From a virus, in the IMG/VR virus record IMGVR_UViG_3300037504_000719, positions 1 through 45,522 of that record: DNA of 45,522 nucleotides, one strand, 5' to 3'. Below, in pieces: positions 1 to 7,122 of this stretch. The notes under the pieces were generated by a model, which was not told the origin of the DNA, searched no databases, and saw only the letters and a program-made list of their open reading frames with translations. Every line of letters starts with the position of its first letter. The first letter of the stretch is position 1. The position numbers and the translations under genes are program-made.

Positions 1-127
1 GGTGAGGTTTCGGGCGAACTGTTCAGCGAAGCTACCTCTTCTATCCATCTCTCTTCTCCTGTAGTAGCCCAGCGAAATGCAAGGCCTGTTCGATTGTGGC
101 GCCGTAGTGCAGATCCCCAGGATAGGG
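1..127. repeat. Terminal direct repeat, left copy (circular-assembly overlap)
   Basis: These 127 bases are identical to 45396-45522. The left copy holds the 3' part of the 87-aa gene and the first codons of the 60-aa gene whose full copy starts at 45443. Joining the copies gives a 45,395-bp circular map with uninterrupted reading frames across the join. The length of exactly 127 fits a k-mer overlap left by an assembler rather than a biological terminal repeat. Circular permutation by headful packaging would give the same picture. Confidence 0.95.
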
Positions 128-304
128 GTTCCTCGAGCTTCTCACGCTCACGCACCACTGATCGTCCCCGTCCCGGTACACCACCGCTACGACTCCAGTT
201 TTCACCTGAGCATTATACCTACACCAACCGCACGGCCCGAACCATTTCAGACCTGTACGAGATATAAGGTTGAGCCTTACCCGTTCCTGTTCCTCGGTCT
301 GCAC
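41..304 (-). CDS. Hypothetical protein, 87 aa
   Basis: Small soluble protein with no family I recognise. It carries a CGWC motif near residue 25 and aromatic and charged residues throughout, with no membrane segment. The start is GTG at 304, chosen because GGAGGAGGT lies six bases upstream and there is no later Met. Its stop sits inside the start of the next gene (ATGGATAG, where ATG is 48-46 and TAG is 43-41), so the two are translationally coupled across the circle junction. It is the first gene after the predicted promoter at 410-439. A truncated second copy, 45436-45522, belongs to the terminal repeat and is not a separate gene. Confidence 0.75.
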   Translation of the reverse strand: MQTEEQERVRLNLISRTGLKWFGPCGWCRYNAQVKTGVVAVVYRDGDDQWCVSVRSSRNPYPGDLHYGATIEQALHFAGLLQEKRDG

Positions 305-332
305 CTCGACACCTCCTCCATTTCTGGCTCGA

Positions 333-394
333 GGCTCGCTGGCTTGTTTGAGTGTGATGAAGTTGATTATGGGAATCGGTTACGCCAGCGAGCC
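333..394. promoter_or_regulatory. 11-bp inverted repeat in the leader of the 87-aa gene
   Basis: GGCTCGCTGGC at 333-343 is perfectly complementary to GCCAGCGAGCC at 384-394, with about 40 bases between. It lies downstream of the predicted start of the minus-strand promoter at 410-439 and upstream of the GTG at 304, so it could be an operator or a 5'-UTR structure. No protein is assigned to it. Confidence 0.45.
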
Positions 395-409
395 TGAACC
401 GATGCTCTG

Positions 410-439
410 ATTATAGCGGGCCGGGCCGCGAGGAATCAA
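410..439 (-). promoter_or_regulatory. Predicted sigma70-type promoter, minus strand
   Basis: On the minus strand TTGATT (439-434) is followed after 18 bases by a perfect TATAAT (415-410). It overlaps the stop codon of the small-terminase-like gene and faces the accessory and late genes that run across the circle junction. It may let these genes be transcribed apart from the upstream preQ0 operon. Confidence 0.6.
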
Positions 440-957
440 TCGCCTTGTTCGTCCGGCTCTCGACCCCGATTATTGTCGGGGATGTAAATTTGGACTCCTC
501 CTGAAGCCCTGAAGTCCACATCGTTCTCTATCCTGGTCGTTGGTGTCTCATCGTACTCCGCCCGAAGCTCCCGGACCGCCATCTTGATCGCCGCTACGCG
601 CTCCCTCCAGGCTATCTCCTCGACCTCCTCAAGCCCCTTGAGCGCCACCGCCAAGACCTTGTTCAAAGCCTTTCGGCGGAGTTGACGCGCCCTCGTCTGC
701 AGGTCTATCTCAGCCTGCAGCTCCATCTGGTCTCGCCAGAGATCGTACGCGTTCACACGCATCGTCCACTGATGTTTCTGGGACCATCCCTCGAGAGTAC
801 GCAGGTATCCCGGCCCCTTTCCGAGAGCCTCCACAACCTTCGGCATCGTACGCAAAGCCCCGAGATCTCTGTACATTTTGAAGGCCCCGAACGCTCTTGA
901 AGTCTCGGAGTCACGTTTTTCCCATGGTTTACGCTCGGTTGACGAAGTTAACGACAT
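436..957 (-). CDS. Probable terminase small subunit, 173 aa
   Basis: The N-terminal 70 residues look like the helix-turn-helix DNA-recognition part of phage small terminases: a short helix, an AFKMYRDLG-type segment, a turn, then a helix ending in a Trp-rich stretch. A charged helical region follows, as in oligomerising small terminases, then a polar tail. Its likely role is to bind the packaging site and hand DNA to the large terminase at 39783-41192. The ATG at 957 has GAGGAGGTGAGCT just upstream, and the gene follows the DpdA-ParB gene by 11 bases. Separation from terL by about 4.6 kb of small genes is unusual but not rare. Assignment rests on residue pattern alone. Confidence 0.6.
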   Translation of the reverse strand: MSLTSSTERKPWEKRDSETSRAFGAFKMYRDLGALRTMPKVVEALGKGPGYLRTLEGWSQKHQWTMRVNAYDLWRDQMELQAEIDLQTRARQLRRKALNKVLAVALKGLEEVEEIAWRERVAAIKMAVRELRAEYDETPTTRIENDVDFRASGGVQIYIPDNNRGREPDEQGD

Positions 958-968
958 AGCTCACCTCC

Positions 969-2759
969 TCAGGACTTCCTCCAGGCGGCGCAGAGGCGCT
1001 CTATCACTGCACCATTAACCTCCGCCGCACTGGGTTTCGTCTTTCTGCTCTGGACCTCGATCTTGGTGGCAATATGCTCCCTGAGCTGGACAAATCCCTC
1101 GTAGGCAGCTGAGGTCATCGTGACAGTCATCGTGATTTGCTCGAGCTCCTCTTCGTTGCCTCCTTCCCCAGCCCCTTCGTCTTCCTCCTCCTCGAGGTCC
1201 TCGAGGTAATTCTCCCAGTCGAAGGCGGCCACCTCAAGAGCGCTCTCGAGTTGGCGGTCGGAGAATGGTAGTCCGTCGATCGCCTCGTCCTTTCCTATGA
1301 GCTCCGAGAGCTCCTGCAGGATACGCGCCTCACCGAGAGGATCGTGGTCGCCGTGAGTGCGGTTGTAGATGAGGGTCAGTTGCTTGGCGGTCGCATCAGT
1401 CAGCCGACCGAGATCGACCACAGGGACGGTCCCATCCTCCATGACGCCTCGCAGAGACGTGGAGATCTCGTTTTCAGCGAACCCCCGCTCCTTGGCTACC
1501 AGAGAGAGCTCTCCCTCCTCGTATCGAGCTCTGAGGCTGTTCAGAATGCGCCAGCGTTGCTCTCCGTCGACTATCTCGAGGCCTTCGGGAGTCCTCCGGA
1601 CCGAGATCGGGTCCACGAACCCCTTGTGGGCTATCGACTGGCGCAGGGCGCGCTCCTGAGCTTTATTCAGGCGGTTCGGATTCCACGGATTCGGGCGGAT
1701 ATCTCCAGCTGGCACATACGTCACCACCAGGTCATGAGAAGGAGCTTCCTCCTGATTCTCTGCAGTCGGCGTATCTCCCTCTTGTGGTCCTTGAGCTCCG
1801 CCTGGAACCGCTTGTCCGTCGAGATCACCTTGCCCTCCGGATATAGGAGCTCGAACGACCACCTGACTCCCTGTCGCTCCGCTTTCGTCTGCGTTTTGTT
1901 CTTCCGCTTGATCCGCCTCTGATTCCTTAAGCGCACGATGATCCTCTCCCCAGTCAATTCCGCGTTGCTTCCAGAGTTGTGTGGCCTCGTCTATCATTTT
2001 CGCCGTCTTCAGAATGTTCACCATATTCCCGGCATTTTTCACCGGTTCTGGCCTGGTTGATGGATATTTCGGTTCGTTGTATCGACCTCGCTCATCGAGA
2101 TGTTTTCCCCATCTCCCAGCTGAGTTCCATGATGTCGAATCCACACAGTAATACGGGAACGAGAACAAAGCCTCCTTCAAAGTCGCACCGAATCCGTGAC
2201 ACCTCGGTATATTTTCTTTTCCCACTTCGGTGGTTATCACCTTCAGAACCCACTTTACCCACTCTAACCGCCTCGGCACACTGATATCCTTTCGATATGC
2301 AATTCCGAGTATTCCGGTATCCTTAGGCGTTATACGCTCGACAAGGACCTTCAGATATTCCTCCGGTTCATCCTGGTGAAACACCTCGACCACTGGGATA
2401 CCGCTACTTCTCAAGCGGTCTGCATTTTTCAGCGAATCCTCCATGGATTGCTTTCGTTCTTTCTCGGTACTATCCCTCCCTTTTTCGCCAGGTATTACAT
2501 CCAGATTTACACAGTAGACCTGGCACGAGTTCGAGTACATTTCGATCGCCTTATGACAATTGTCTATGTACTTATCTAGGTCTACTTCTTCGCCGATAGA
2601 CCACGCAGAAAACGCCCCAGAATCCAGCATGAACATATCGAGCCCCGGAGCTGGGTGTCCTTCCGGAAATGTATATGCTGCTGAAGCTAGAATACCTGTA
2701 GGCTTGTACGGTAGAAGTGTTTTTTGCCAATCACCGCCAACTGCAAACAGAATTCTCAC
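969..2759 (-). CDS. dpdA: DpdA-like deazaguanine DNA transglycosylase fused to a ParB-like domain, 596 aa
   Basis: Residues 1 to about 270 resemble the TGT-related DpdA family, which swaps guanine in DNA for a 7-deazaguanine. Visible marks are LDSGAFSAW with Asp46, equivalent to the TDSGGF aspartate of tRNA-guanine transglycosylase; HGFG at 188-191; and VDSTSW at 206-211. A low-complexity Gly/Gln/Glu linker (about 275-340) leads to a ParB/sulfiredoxin-like N-terminal domain (about 344-440) with DGEQRW at 398-403 in place of the ParB box. A C-terminal region follows an acidic stretch near 510-530. The GTG at 2759 overlaps the queC stop (GTGA). With queC, folE, queE and queD upstream it completes a preQ0-to-DNA pathway. 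The ParB part may target, oligomerise or cleave; that is inference. Confidence 0.85.
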   Translation of the reverse strand: MRILFAVGGDWQKTLLPYKPTGILASAAYTFPEGHPAPGLDMFMLDSGAFSAWSIGEEVDLDKYIDNCHKAIEMYSNSCQVYCVNLDVIPGEKGRDSTEKERKQSMEDSLKNADRLRSSGIPVVEVFHQDEPEEYLKVLVERITPKDTGILGIAYRKDISVPRRLEWVKWVLKVITTEVGKENIPRCHGFGATLKEALFSFPYYCVDSTSWNSAGRWGKHLDERGRYNEPKYPSTRPEPVKNAGNMVNILKTAKMIDEATQLWKQRGIDWGEDHRALKESEADQAEEQNADESGATGSQVVVRAPISGGQGDLDGQAVPGGAQGPQEGDTPTAENQEEAPSHDLVVTYVPAGDIRPNPWNPNRLNKAQERALRQSIAHKGFVDPISVRRTPEGLEIVDGEQRWRILNSLRARYEEGELSLVAKERGFAENEISTSLRGVMEDGTVPVVDLGRLTDATAKQLTLIYNRTHGDHDPLGEARILQELSELIGKDEAIDGLPFSDRQLESALEVAAFDWENYLEDLEEEEDEGAGEGGNEEELEQITMTVTMTSAAYEGFVQLREHIATKIEVQSRKTKPSAAEVNGAVIERLCAAWRKS

Positions 2760-3538
2760 GACTTCACCTTACCGATACAAACACGCACCTTCCAATCGCC
2801 GGTCAGAGCTTCCTCGAGCCCCTTGGGACGAGGTAGTGGCTCACCTGTTGGCAGCCCGTTTCTTCTGTCAGGGTCGCACCACATACCCTCCAGATACTGT
2901 TCCCAGCCTTTTTTCCGGAGCTCACAAGCGGGGCAGTCCCCGCAACCCGCTCCCCAAGGGTGCTCGTCGCGTTCCCCTCGATAGCAGGTATGGGTCACCT
3001 CGCGTATGACTTTGACGGCCTCGGAACCTCCCAGGCGCTCCGCCAACTCCCACGTCTGCCTCTTCGAGAGGTAGAGAAGCGGCGCGTATAGCTCGAAGTC
3101 CGGGATATCTAGACCGAGCCTGATGGTCGCCTGCAGTGACTCGATAGTCTCAGGCCTACAATCTGGATATCCCTCGTAGTCCTCCTGACTAACTCCTAGG
3201 ACGACCGTATCAGCTCCATGACGCACCCCGAAAATTGCTGCGTGCAGGGCTAATACGAGATTTCGCCCTGGTACGAATGTGTTCGGCGGGCCCGTCGTAT
3301 CGAGCTCGAGGCTTTGATCGGTCAGGTAGCTCCCGCCTCCGAGCCCGTCCACCTGCGCGATTCTCATCGGCACCTCGAGCCATTTAGCTACCCTGAGCGC
3401 TGCATCCCTCTCGACCGCGTGGCGCTGTCCGTAGTCGGCAAAAAGGGCCGTCACTTCATTGATTCCCCATCTCTGTACGGCCCACAGTAGGCACGTTGCA
3501 CTGTCCTGACCACCCGAAAGTAGTACGATCGCTTTCAT
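2756..3538 (-). CDS. queC: 7-cyano-7-deazaguanine synthase QueC, 260 aa
   Basis: Converts carboxy-deazaguanine to preQ0 with ATP and ammonia. The PP-loop SGGQDS is at residues 8-13, and four zinc cysteines lie near the C-terminus (C185, C199, C202, C205 in a CYRG...GCGDCPAC arrangement). Length is slightly above the usual ~230 aa. I chose ATG 3538 because GGAGG lies five bases before it; a GTG at 3544 would overlap the folE stop but leaves no spacing from that Shine-Dalgarno. Downstream it overlaps dpdA. No QueF is present, so preQ0 rather than preQ1 is the likely end product handed to DpdA. Confidence 0.95.
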   Translation of the reverse strand: MKAIVLLSGGQDSATCLLWAVQRWGINEVTALFADYGQRHAVERDAALRVAKWLEVPMRIAQVDGLGGGSYLTDQSLELDTTGPPNTFVPGRNLVLALHAAIFGVRHGADTVVLGVSQEDYEGYPDCRPETIESLQATIRLGLDIPDFELYAPLLYLSKRQTWELAERLGGSEAVKVIREVTHTCYRGERDEHPWGAGCGDCPACELRKKGWEQYLEGMWCDPDRRNGLPTGEPLPRPKGLEEALTGDWKVRVCIGKVKS

Positions 3539-3540
3539 GT

Positions 3541-4122
3541 TCACCTCCCGATAAGGCCCAGAAACTCAGCTCGAGCCTCCTGGTCCTCGAAGCACCCTCT
3601 CAGGGCGCTCGTGATTGTTTTCGTTCCGGGGCGTCGAATACCCCGGCTTTCCATGCAGAGGTGCCGGCATGAGAGAACCACACCGACACCGAGAGGATCG
3701 AGGGCGGAAGTCCAGAGAGCCTCGGCTATCTGCTCAGTCAGGCGCTCCTGAATCTGCAGACGGCGGGCGTAGATATCGGTAACCCTGGCCAGCTTCGAGA
3801 GGCCGAGGATGCGTCCGTCCTTCGGCACGTAGGCGATATGGGCCACACCAAAGAACGGCGCCATGTGGTGTTCACAGTGGCTGTACACCGCGATATCCCG
3901 GCACAGGATCATCTGGTCCCCGCCGTCCTCGAAGACCGTGAGGACGCCATCCGGATCCTGAGCGTACCCAGAGAACCACTCCCTAACCATCGCCCGCGCT
4001 ATGCGGTCAGGGGTCTCGAGGAGCCCCTCTCTCTTCGGATCATCTCCGAGGTGGTAGAGCACAGCCCTCATGCAGGCGGCGATAGCATCCTTTCCATATT
4101 CGCCTATCAGCTTCTCTCCCAT
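3541..4122 (-). CDS. folE: GTP cyclohydrolase I FolE, 193 aa
   Basis: Opens the imidazole ring of GTP to give dihydroneopterin triphosphate, the entry step to preQ0. Zinc ligands are visible as C83 and H86 in SHCEHHMAPF and C156 in HLCMESRG; ETPDR and the LSKLARV segment also fit the family. The ATG at 4122 has AGGAGGAGAG six bases upstream. An in-frame GTG at 4173 would add 17 residues but has no good ribosome site. E. coli FolE is 222 aa, so this is a compact version. The gene ends just before queC. Confidence 0.95.
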   Translation of the reverse strand: MGEKLIGEYGKDAIAACMRAVLYHLGDDPKREGLLETPDRIARAMVREWFSGYAQDPDGVLTVFEDGGDQMILCRDIAVYSHCEHHMAPFFGVAHIAYVPKDGRILGLSKLARVTDIYARRLQIQERLTEQIAEALWTSALDPLGVGVVLSCRHLCMESRGIRRPGTKTITSALRGCFEDQEARAEFLGLIGR

Positions 4123-4197
4123 CGTCTCTCCTCCTCTCGCAGGACTTCTCGTCCCGCGCGACCCAGTATTCACGTTGAACCCGCAAGCCCGTCTATC

Positions 4198-4217
4198 GAG
4201 CTCTCAGGAGCTCTCAG
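4198..4217. repeat. Tandem 10-bp repeat between queE and folE
   Basis: GAGCTCTCAG occurs twice in tandem at 4198-4217, in the 91-base spacer before folE and touching the end of queE. It contains the GAGCTC palindrome. Similar GCTCTCAG words recur near 16439 and 29825. No function is seen. Confidence 0.5.
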
Positions 4218-4849
4218 GCGATACCAAGAATCTTATGCAGCTGGACCCCGAGACGTACCCCGATAGGTAGAGGGGTATCGAGGACCAACTCCACGCATCG
4301 ATCCATCGCCGATTGGCGCTCATCCTCGTCCTCGCTCCAGGCCGGCTGCACAAACCAGGGGCACTCGATATGGCTGCCGTCCAGCCAAGGGATCTCGCCT
4401 TCAGCTGGGACCACATACTTCACCTCATCCGCCCTCTGTAGCTTCACCGGAGCCCCGAGCTTCGGTGATAGTGTGATCCAGCTGAGGACTGATGCCATAT
4501 CGCGATCTAGCCTCACCGTTCCGTTCGTCTCGACTCCGACTCGGTACCCCCGATTCAGGAGACCGAGAACGAGCGAGAGGTCCATCTGAAGTGTCGGCTC
4601 TCCTCCCGTCATCACCACAAGATCTTTCGGGCTGCCGCTCCCCGGAGATAAAACCTCGACCTGCTCAATGATTTCCATCATCGTGAGCTCCGAGAGCTCC
4701 TCGCCGAGCTTGGTGTCGCAGTCGAACCCCTCTTTCGCCTTCGAACAACTCAGGTTGCATCCGTGGAACCGGACGAAGATCGCAGGGATCCCAGCGAGCA
4801 TCCCCTCACCTTGGATGGAGCGGAATATGCTATGTACTTTGTAGGTCAT
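4214..4849 (-). CDS. queE: 7-carboxy-7-deazaguanine synthase QueE (radical SAM), 211 aa
   Basis: Radical SAM enzyme that contracts carboxy-tetrahydropterin to carboxy-deazaguanine. SIQGEG at 11-16 is the QueE N-terminal signature, and TGGEPT is the SAM-binding glycine motif. The cluster cysteines are C31, C35 and C44, a CX3CX8C spacing in place of the canonical CX3CX2C; the last cysteine is still followed by DT as in normal QueE. The ATG at 4849 lies in the tail of the 63-aa gene, with GAGGAGA upstream inside three 9-bp repeats (4851-4877) that also encode the Glu-rich end of that gene. Confidence 0.92.
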   Translation of the reverse strand: MTYKVHSIFRSIQGEGMLAGIPAIFVRFHGCNLSCSKAKEGFDCDTKLGEELSELTMMEIIEQVEVLSPGSGSPKDLVVMTGGEPTLQMDLSLVLGLLNRGYRVGVETNGTVRLDRDMASVLSWITLSPKLGAPVKLQRADEVKYVVPAEGEIPWLDGSHIECPWFVQPAWSEDEDERQSAMDRCVELVLDTPLPIGVRLGVQLHKILGIA

Positions 4850-5021
4850 CCTCAGTCTCCTCAATCTCCTCAGTCTCCTCGAGAGCCCTCCGGTATCCCG
4901 CAATGTAGGCTGCCTCCACGGTCCTCCGGAACGTCCCAGCTTGAGATATGAATCGCTCGATCACCTCGAGGATATCCTCCTCGTGAACTTCGCCGAGCTC
5001 GAACCCGTTGGTATTCCTCAT
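4830..5021 (-). CDS. Hypothetical acidic protein, 63 aa
   Basis: Small, largely helical protein ending in a run of Glu and Thr coded by 9-bp repeats. No family recognised. It is translationally coupled on both sides: its ATG overlaps the queD stop (ATGA at 5021-5018) and its 3' end runs 20 bases into queE. Retention between queD and queE suggests a role with the preQ0 enzymes, but nothing in the sequence proves it. Confidence 0.7.
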   Translation of the reverse strand: MRNTNGFELGEVHEEDILEVIERFISQAGTFRRTVEAAYIAGYRRALEETEEIEETEDDLQST

Positions 5022-5362
5022 CCTGTATACTCCGCACTTGTAGTCGGGCTCTCGCGCACAATAACGGCGCTCAGGTGGGGTATCACGCCCTCATGATCCT
5101 GGTAGATCTTCATGGCGATGAGCTCGGCAGTGGGATTCTCGAGCCACTCGTTCAGGTCCTTGTGGTCGAGGTGTTCCTCGAGGTATGGGCGGAAGATGGA
5201 GGATATCCCCCCGTAGTCCATCACCATCCCGCCTGGTTCCAGCTTCGCCGATCTCAGGACCAGATCGACTTCGTACGTATGCCCATGTTTCTGCCCGCAC
5301 TTCCCGTGGTCGGGAATGTGATGGCAGGCCGCAAAGGTGAAGGTCTTCGTGATCTTGTACAT
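5018..5362 (-). CDS. queD: 6-carboxy-tetrahydropterin synthase QueD, 114 aa
   Basis: Converts dihydroneopterin triphosphate to 6-carboxy-tetrahydropterin, the second step to preQ0. The catalytic Cys22 and zinc histidines H26 and H28 are seen in CGQKHGH, with the third ligand in CHH at 13-15; the HLDHKDLN and PTAE segments are typical of the family. Length fits QueD (about 120 aa). The ATG at 5362 was chosen for AAGGAGAAAG eight bases upstream; an earlier in-frame start at 5395 lacks one. It is the first preQ0 gene in transcription order, behind a 130-base leader. Confidence 0.95.
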   Translation of the reverse strand: MYKITKTFTFAACHHIPDHGKCGQKHGHTYEVDLVLRSAKLEPGGMVMDYGGISSIFRPYLEEHLDHKDLNEWLENPTAELIAMKIYQDHEGVIPHLSAVIVRESPTTSAEYTG

Positions 5363-5492
5363 CGTCTTTCTCCTTGAGTGTGATGGCCCCTGCACATCTC
5401 CGGGGCCTCGAGCCCGCTGAGTATCCGCGTTGCGATGCCTGGCCTACTACTCCGCACTTTCGGGGCGCCTCTCTGCCAGGCCGAACATGCAC
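5363..5492 (-). promoter_or_regulatory. 130-base leader of queD with two inverted repeats
   Basis: The longest gap in the left arm outside the control region. GGCCCC (5385-5390) pairs with GGGGCC (5402-5407), placing GGAG in the RNA loop just before the queD ribosome site. A wider 7-bp pair, 5437-5443 with 5475-5481, lies upstream. I see no sigma70 promoter and no match to a preQ1 riboswitch pattern. A hairpin with GGA in the loop resembles CsrA targets in general form only. Confidence 0.35.
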
Positions 5493-6005
5493 CTACTCGA
5501 AGAGACCGTCTGGAGGGTCCTCTTGTTCAGCGAAGAGATCGAGTTGGACAGTCTCGGTGTAGATCGAGACGTCCTCTGCCTCGAGGTAGTCGAGGAGCTC
5601 TCCGACAGCATCCTTCTCGAGCTTCGTTCGGAGCCACCACGTGAGGCTTGCCGCTCCCTCCACGACCTTGATCACCGGGGAATTCTTCACCGAGGCGCTC
5701 TCGATCTCCAGCGCCTTCTTTCCCCGAACGAGCTTCACCCAGCTGTCGGCGAACTTCCTCTTAACGCTCAACTTCGAAGTGTTGGCTCCCTCGTCCTCGG
5801 CCCTGGCCTTCGATTCGTCAAGCATTGCCGTTGCGGCCTTCGCGCAGGGCGCCCTCTTCAGGTCATCCTCCGAGAGCGGCGCCTCGAGATACACCTCGAC
5901 GGAGTACAGAGCGGCGCTCCCGTCTTTCGCCCACACCTTATCGACCGCCTTCACCTGGCGGATTGTTACGTCGTCTCCCTGGAACGGGTACAATTGGTCT
6001 GTCAT
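5493..6005 (-). CDS. Hypothetical protein, 170 aa
   Basis: Soluble charged protein without a recognisable domain. The first ~60 residues look like a beta-rich unit, the middle (about 60-110) is Lys/Ala-rich and helical, and the tail is acidic. The ATG at 6005 overlaps the RuvC-like stop (ATGA) and has the extended ribosome motif ACAACAGGAGAA upstream. It lies between DNA-processing genes and the preQ0 genes, so a nucleic-acid role is possible but unproven. Confidence 0.75.
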   Translation of the reverse strand: MTDQLYPFQGDDVTIRQVKAVDKVWAKDGSAALYSVEVYLEAPLSEDDLKRAPCAKAATAMLDESKARAEDEGANTSKLSVKRKFADSWVKLVRGKKALEIESASVKNSPVIKVVEGAASLTWWLRTKLEKDAVGELLDYLEAEDVSIYTETVQLDLFAEQEDPPDGLFE

Positions 6006-6595
6006 TGGTTCTCCTGTTGTCGGCGCCTGACCCTCACAGAGGGCTTCGGCGCGCTGTTCTCAGCCTTTGCCTCTCCGACCCACCGGAAGGCATCCGGCCA
6101 TCTATCATAGGCAGCCGCTGCCGCAATCGCAACCGCTACCTGGACATCTATGCTCGTCTCGAGCAGCCTCGAGGCTCGGCCTCTAAGGGCTCCTCTGTAC
6201 CTAGCCAGAACGATCTCCTGCGTTTTCCTCTGTCGCCACTTCCGGGCATTCTTCGCGATCCCGAAGCGGCTCTGCCAGGTCTGCGCTTTCACTTTCTGGC
6301 CGACATTGAATCCCATCGCTGCAGCCACCACGGACCATGTGGAGGCTGACCGAATTACTGACATCGCGGAACCGAAGAACTTCGACGACGAGCCGTGCAG
6401 GTGCTGGTCCTCTATCACCACGAGACACTCGTTCGCCGTTGCTCCTACCTTCAAAACATCCGCATATGCCCTCTTCCTCGGCCACGGATCTTCCTCGGCT
6501 ACCTTGTGGAGGTCCACCCATTCGAGCTCCCCACGCGACGATACCACCGCCAGCCCACTCGAGTTTCCTGGGTCGATGCCGATGATCCAATTCAT
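6002..6595 (-). CDS. RuvC-like Holliday-junction resolvase, 197 aa
   Basis: RNase H-fold resolvase of the RuvC type. IIGIDPGNSSG carries the first catalytic Asp (D8), VVIEDQ the Glu (E62) and TSIDVQVAVAIA a C-terminal Asp (D150), in the order and spacing expected. It would cut branched replication or recombination intermediates before packaging. The long upstream open frame (to 6976) is noise: the ATG at 6595 overlaps the MT-A70 stop (ATGA). Length is near bacterial RuvC (about 170 aa) plus a basic tail. Confidence 0.8.
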   Translation of the reverse strand: MNWIIGIDPGNSSGLAVVSSRGELEWVDLHKVAEEDPWPRKRAYADVLKVGATANECLVVIEDQHLHGSSSKFFGSAMSVIRSASTWSVVAAAMGFNVGQKVKAQTWQSRFGIAKNARKWRQRKTQEIVLARYRGALRGRASRLLETSIDVQVAVAIAAAAAYDRWPDAFRWVGEAKAENSAPKPSVRVRRRQQENQ

Positions 6596-7122
6596 ACCTC
6601 GTTCCCCCATACGTCCCACCCATCTCGAGGGCGACGTGCGAACATTTCGAGGCGTGGCGGTCTGCTCACTCTTTCTATGACCTCGTAGGACTCCTCTGGC
6701 TTCTCCGAATGGACTCGTGGAGCGCTGCCTACATCCATTATCCGGATGAGACTGGTACCTCGGTCTTTCGGCTTTGGTACGCACGCCTTTCCCCGACTCC
6801 CAAACAGTAGTTGCTCGTGTTGGCCTCGCCGATACTGACCGAGGCCCATACGGGGCTTCTCCCATATCCAGTCGGTCTTGTATTCGAATCCCAACGCCCC
6901 TATGAGCCATAGCGCCCACGGGAGATAAGTCGAAGTCGTCCATATCCAGAGGTGACACTGTGAGTGCGGCTTCCATACTCCGGACTGCAGGATAACCCTC
7001 AGGATCTCCTCCTTCCTAGAGATCAAGTCGTAGTGGCGATCTGCCCCACGCTTGCACTTCCCTCCCCCGCGCTCGGGCCACGGCGGGTCCATCAGGATGG
7101 TTTTGTATTTCTCGACTATCAT
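6592..7122 (-). CDS. MT-A70 family adenine methyltransferase, 176 aa
   Basis: The DPPW catalytic motif is at residues 12-15 and later segments (WIWTTS, WIWEKPRMGLGQYRR, HEQLLFG) match the MT-A70 fold that methylates adenine N6. In phages these act on DNA, which here would be a second protective modification beside the deazaguanine pathway. Length is typical for the short phage forms. It is coupled by ATGA overlaps to the zinc-ribbon gene before it and the resolvase after it. No specificity domain is visible. Confidence 0.88.
   Translation of the reverse strand: MIVEKYKTILMDPPWPERGGGKCKRGADRHYDLISRKEEILRVILQSGVWKPHSQCHLWIWTTSTYLPWALWLIGALGFEYKTDWIWEKPRMGLGQYRRGQHEQLLFGSRGKACVPKPKDRGTSLIRIMDVGSAPRVHSEKPEESYEVIERVSRPPRLEMFARRPRDGWDVWGNEV

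Noticed and set aside
6596-6976. Long upstream extension of the resolvase frame
   Set aside because: It overlaps the MT-A70 gene antisense to no conserved pattern; the RuvC family start and ATGA overlap fix the start at 6595.
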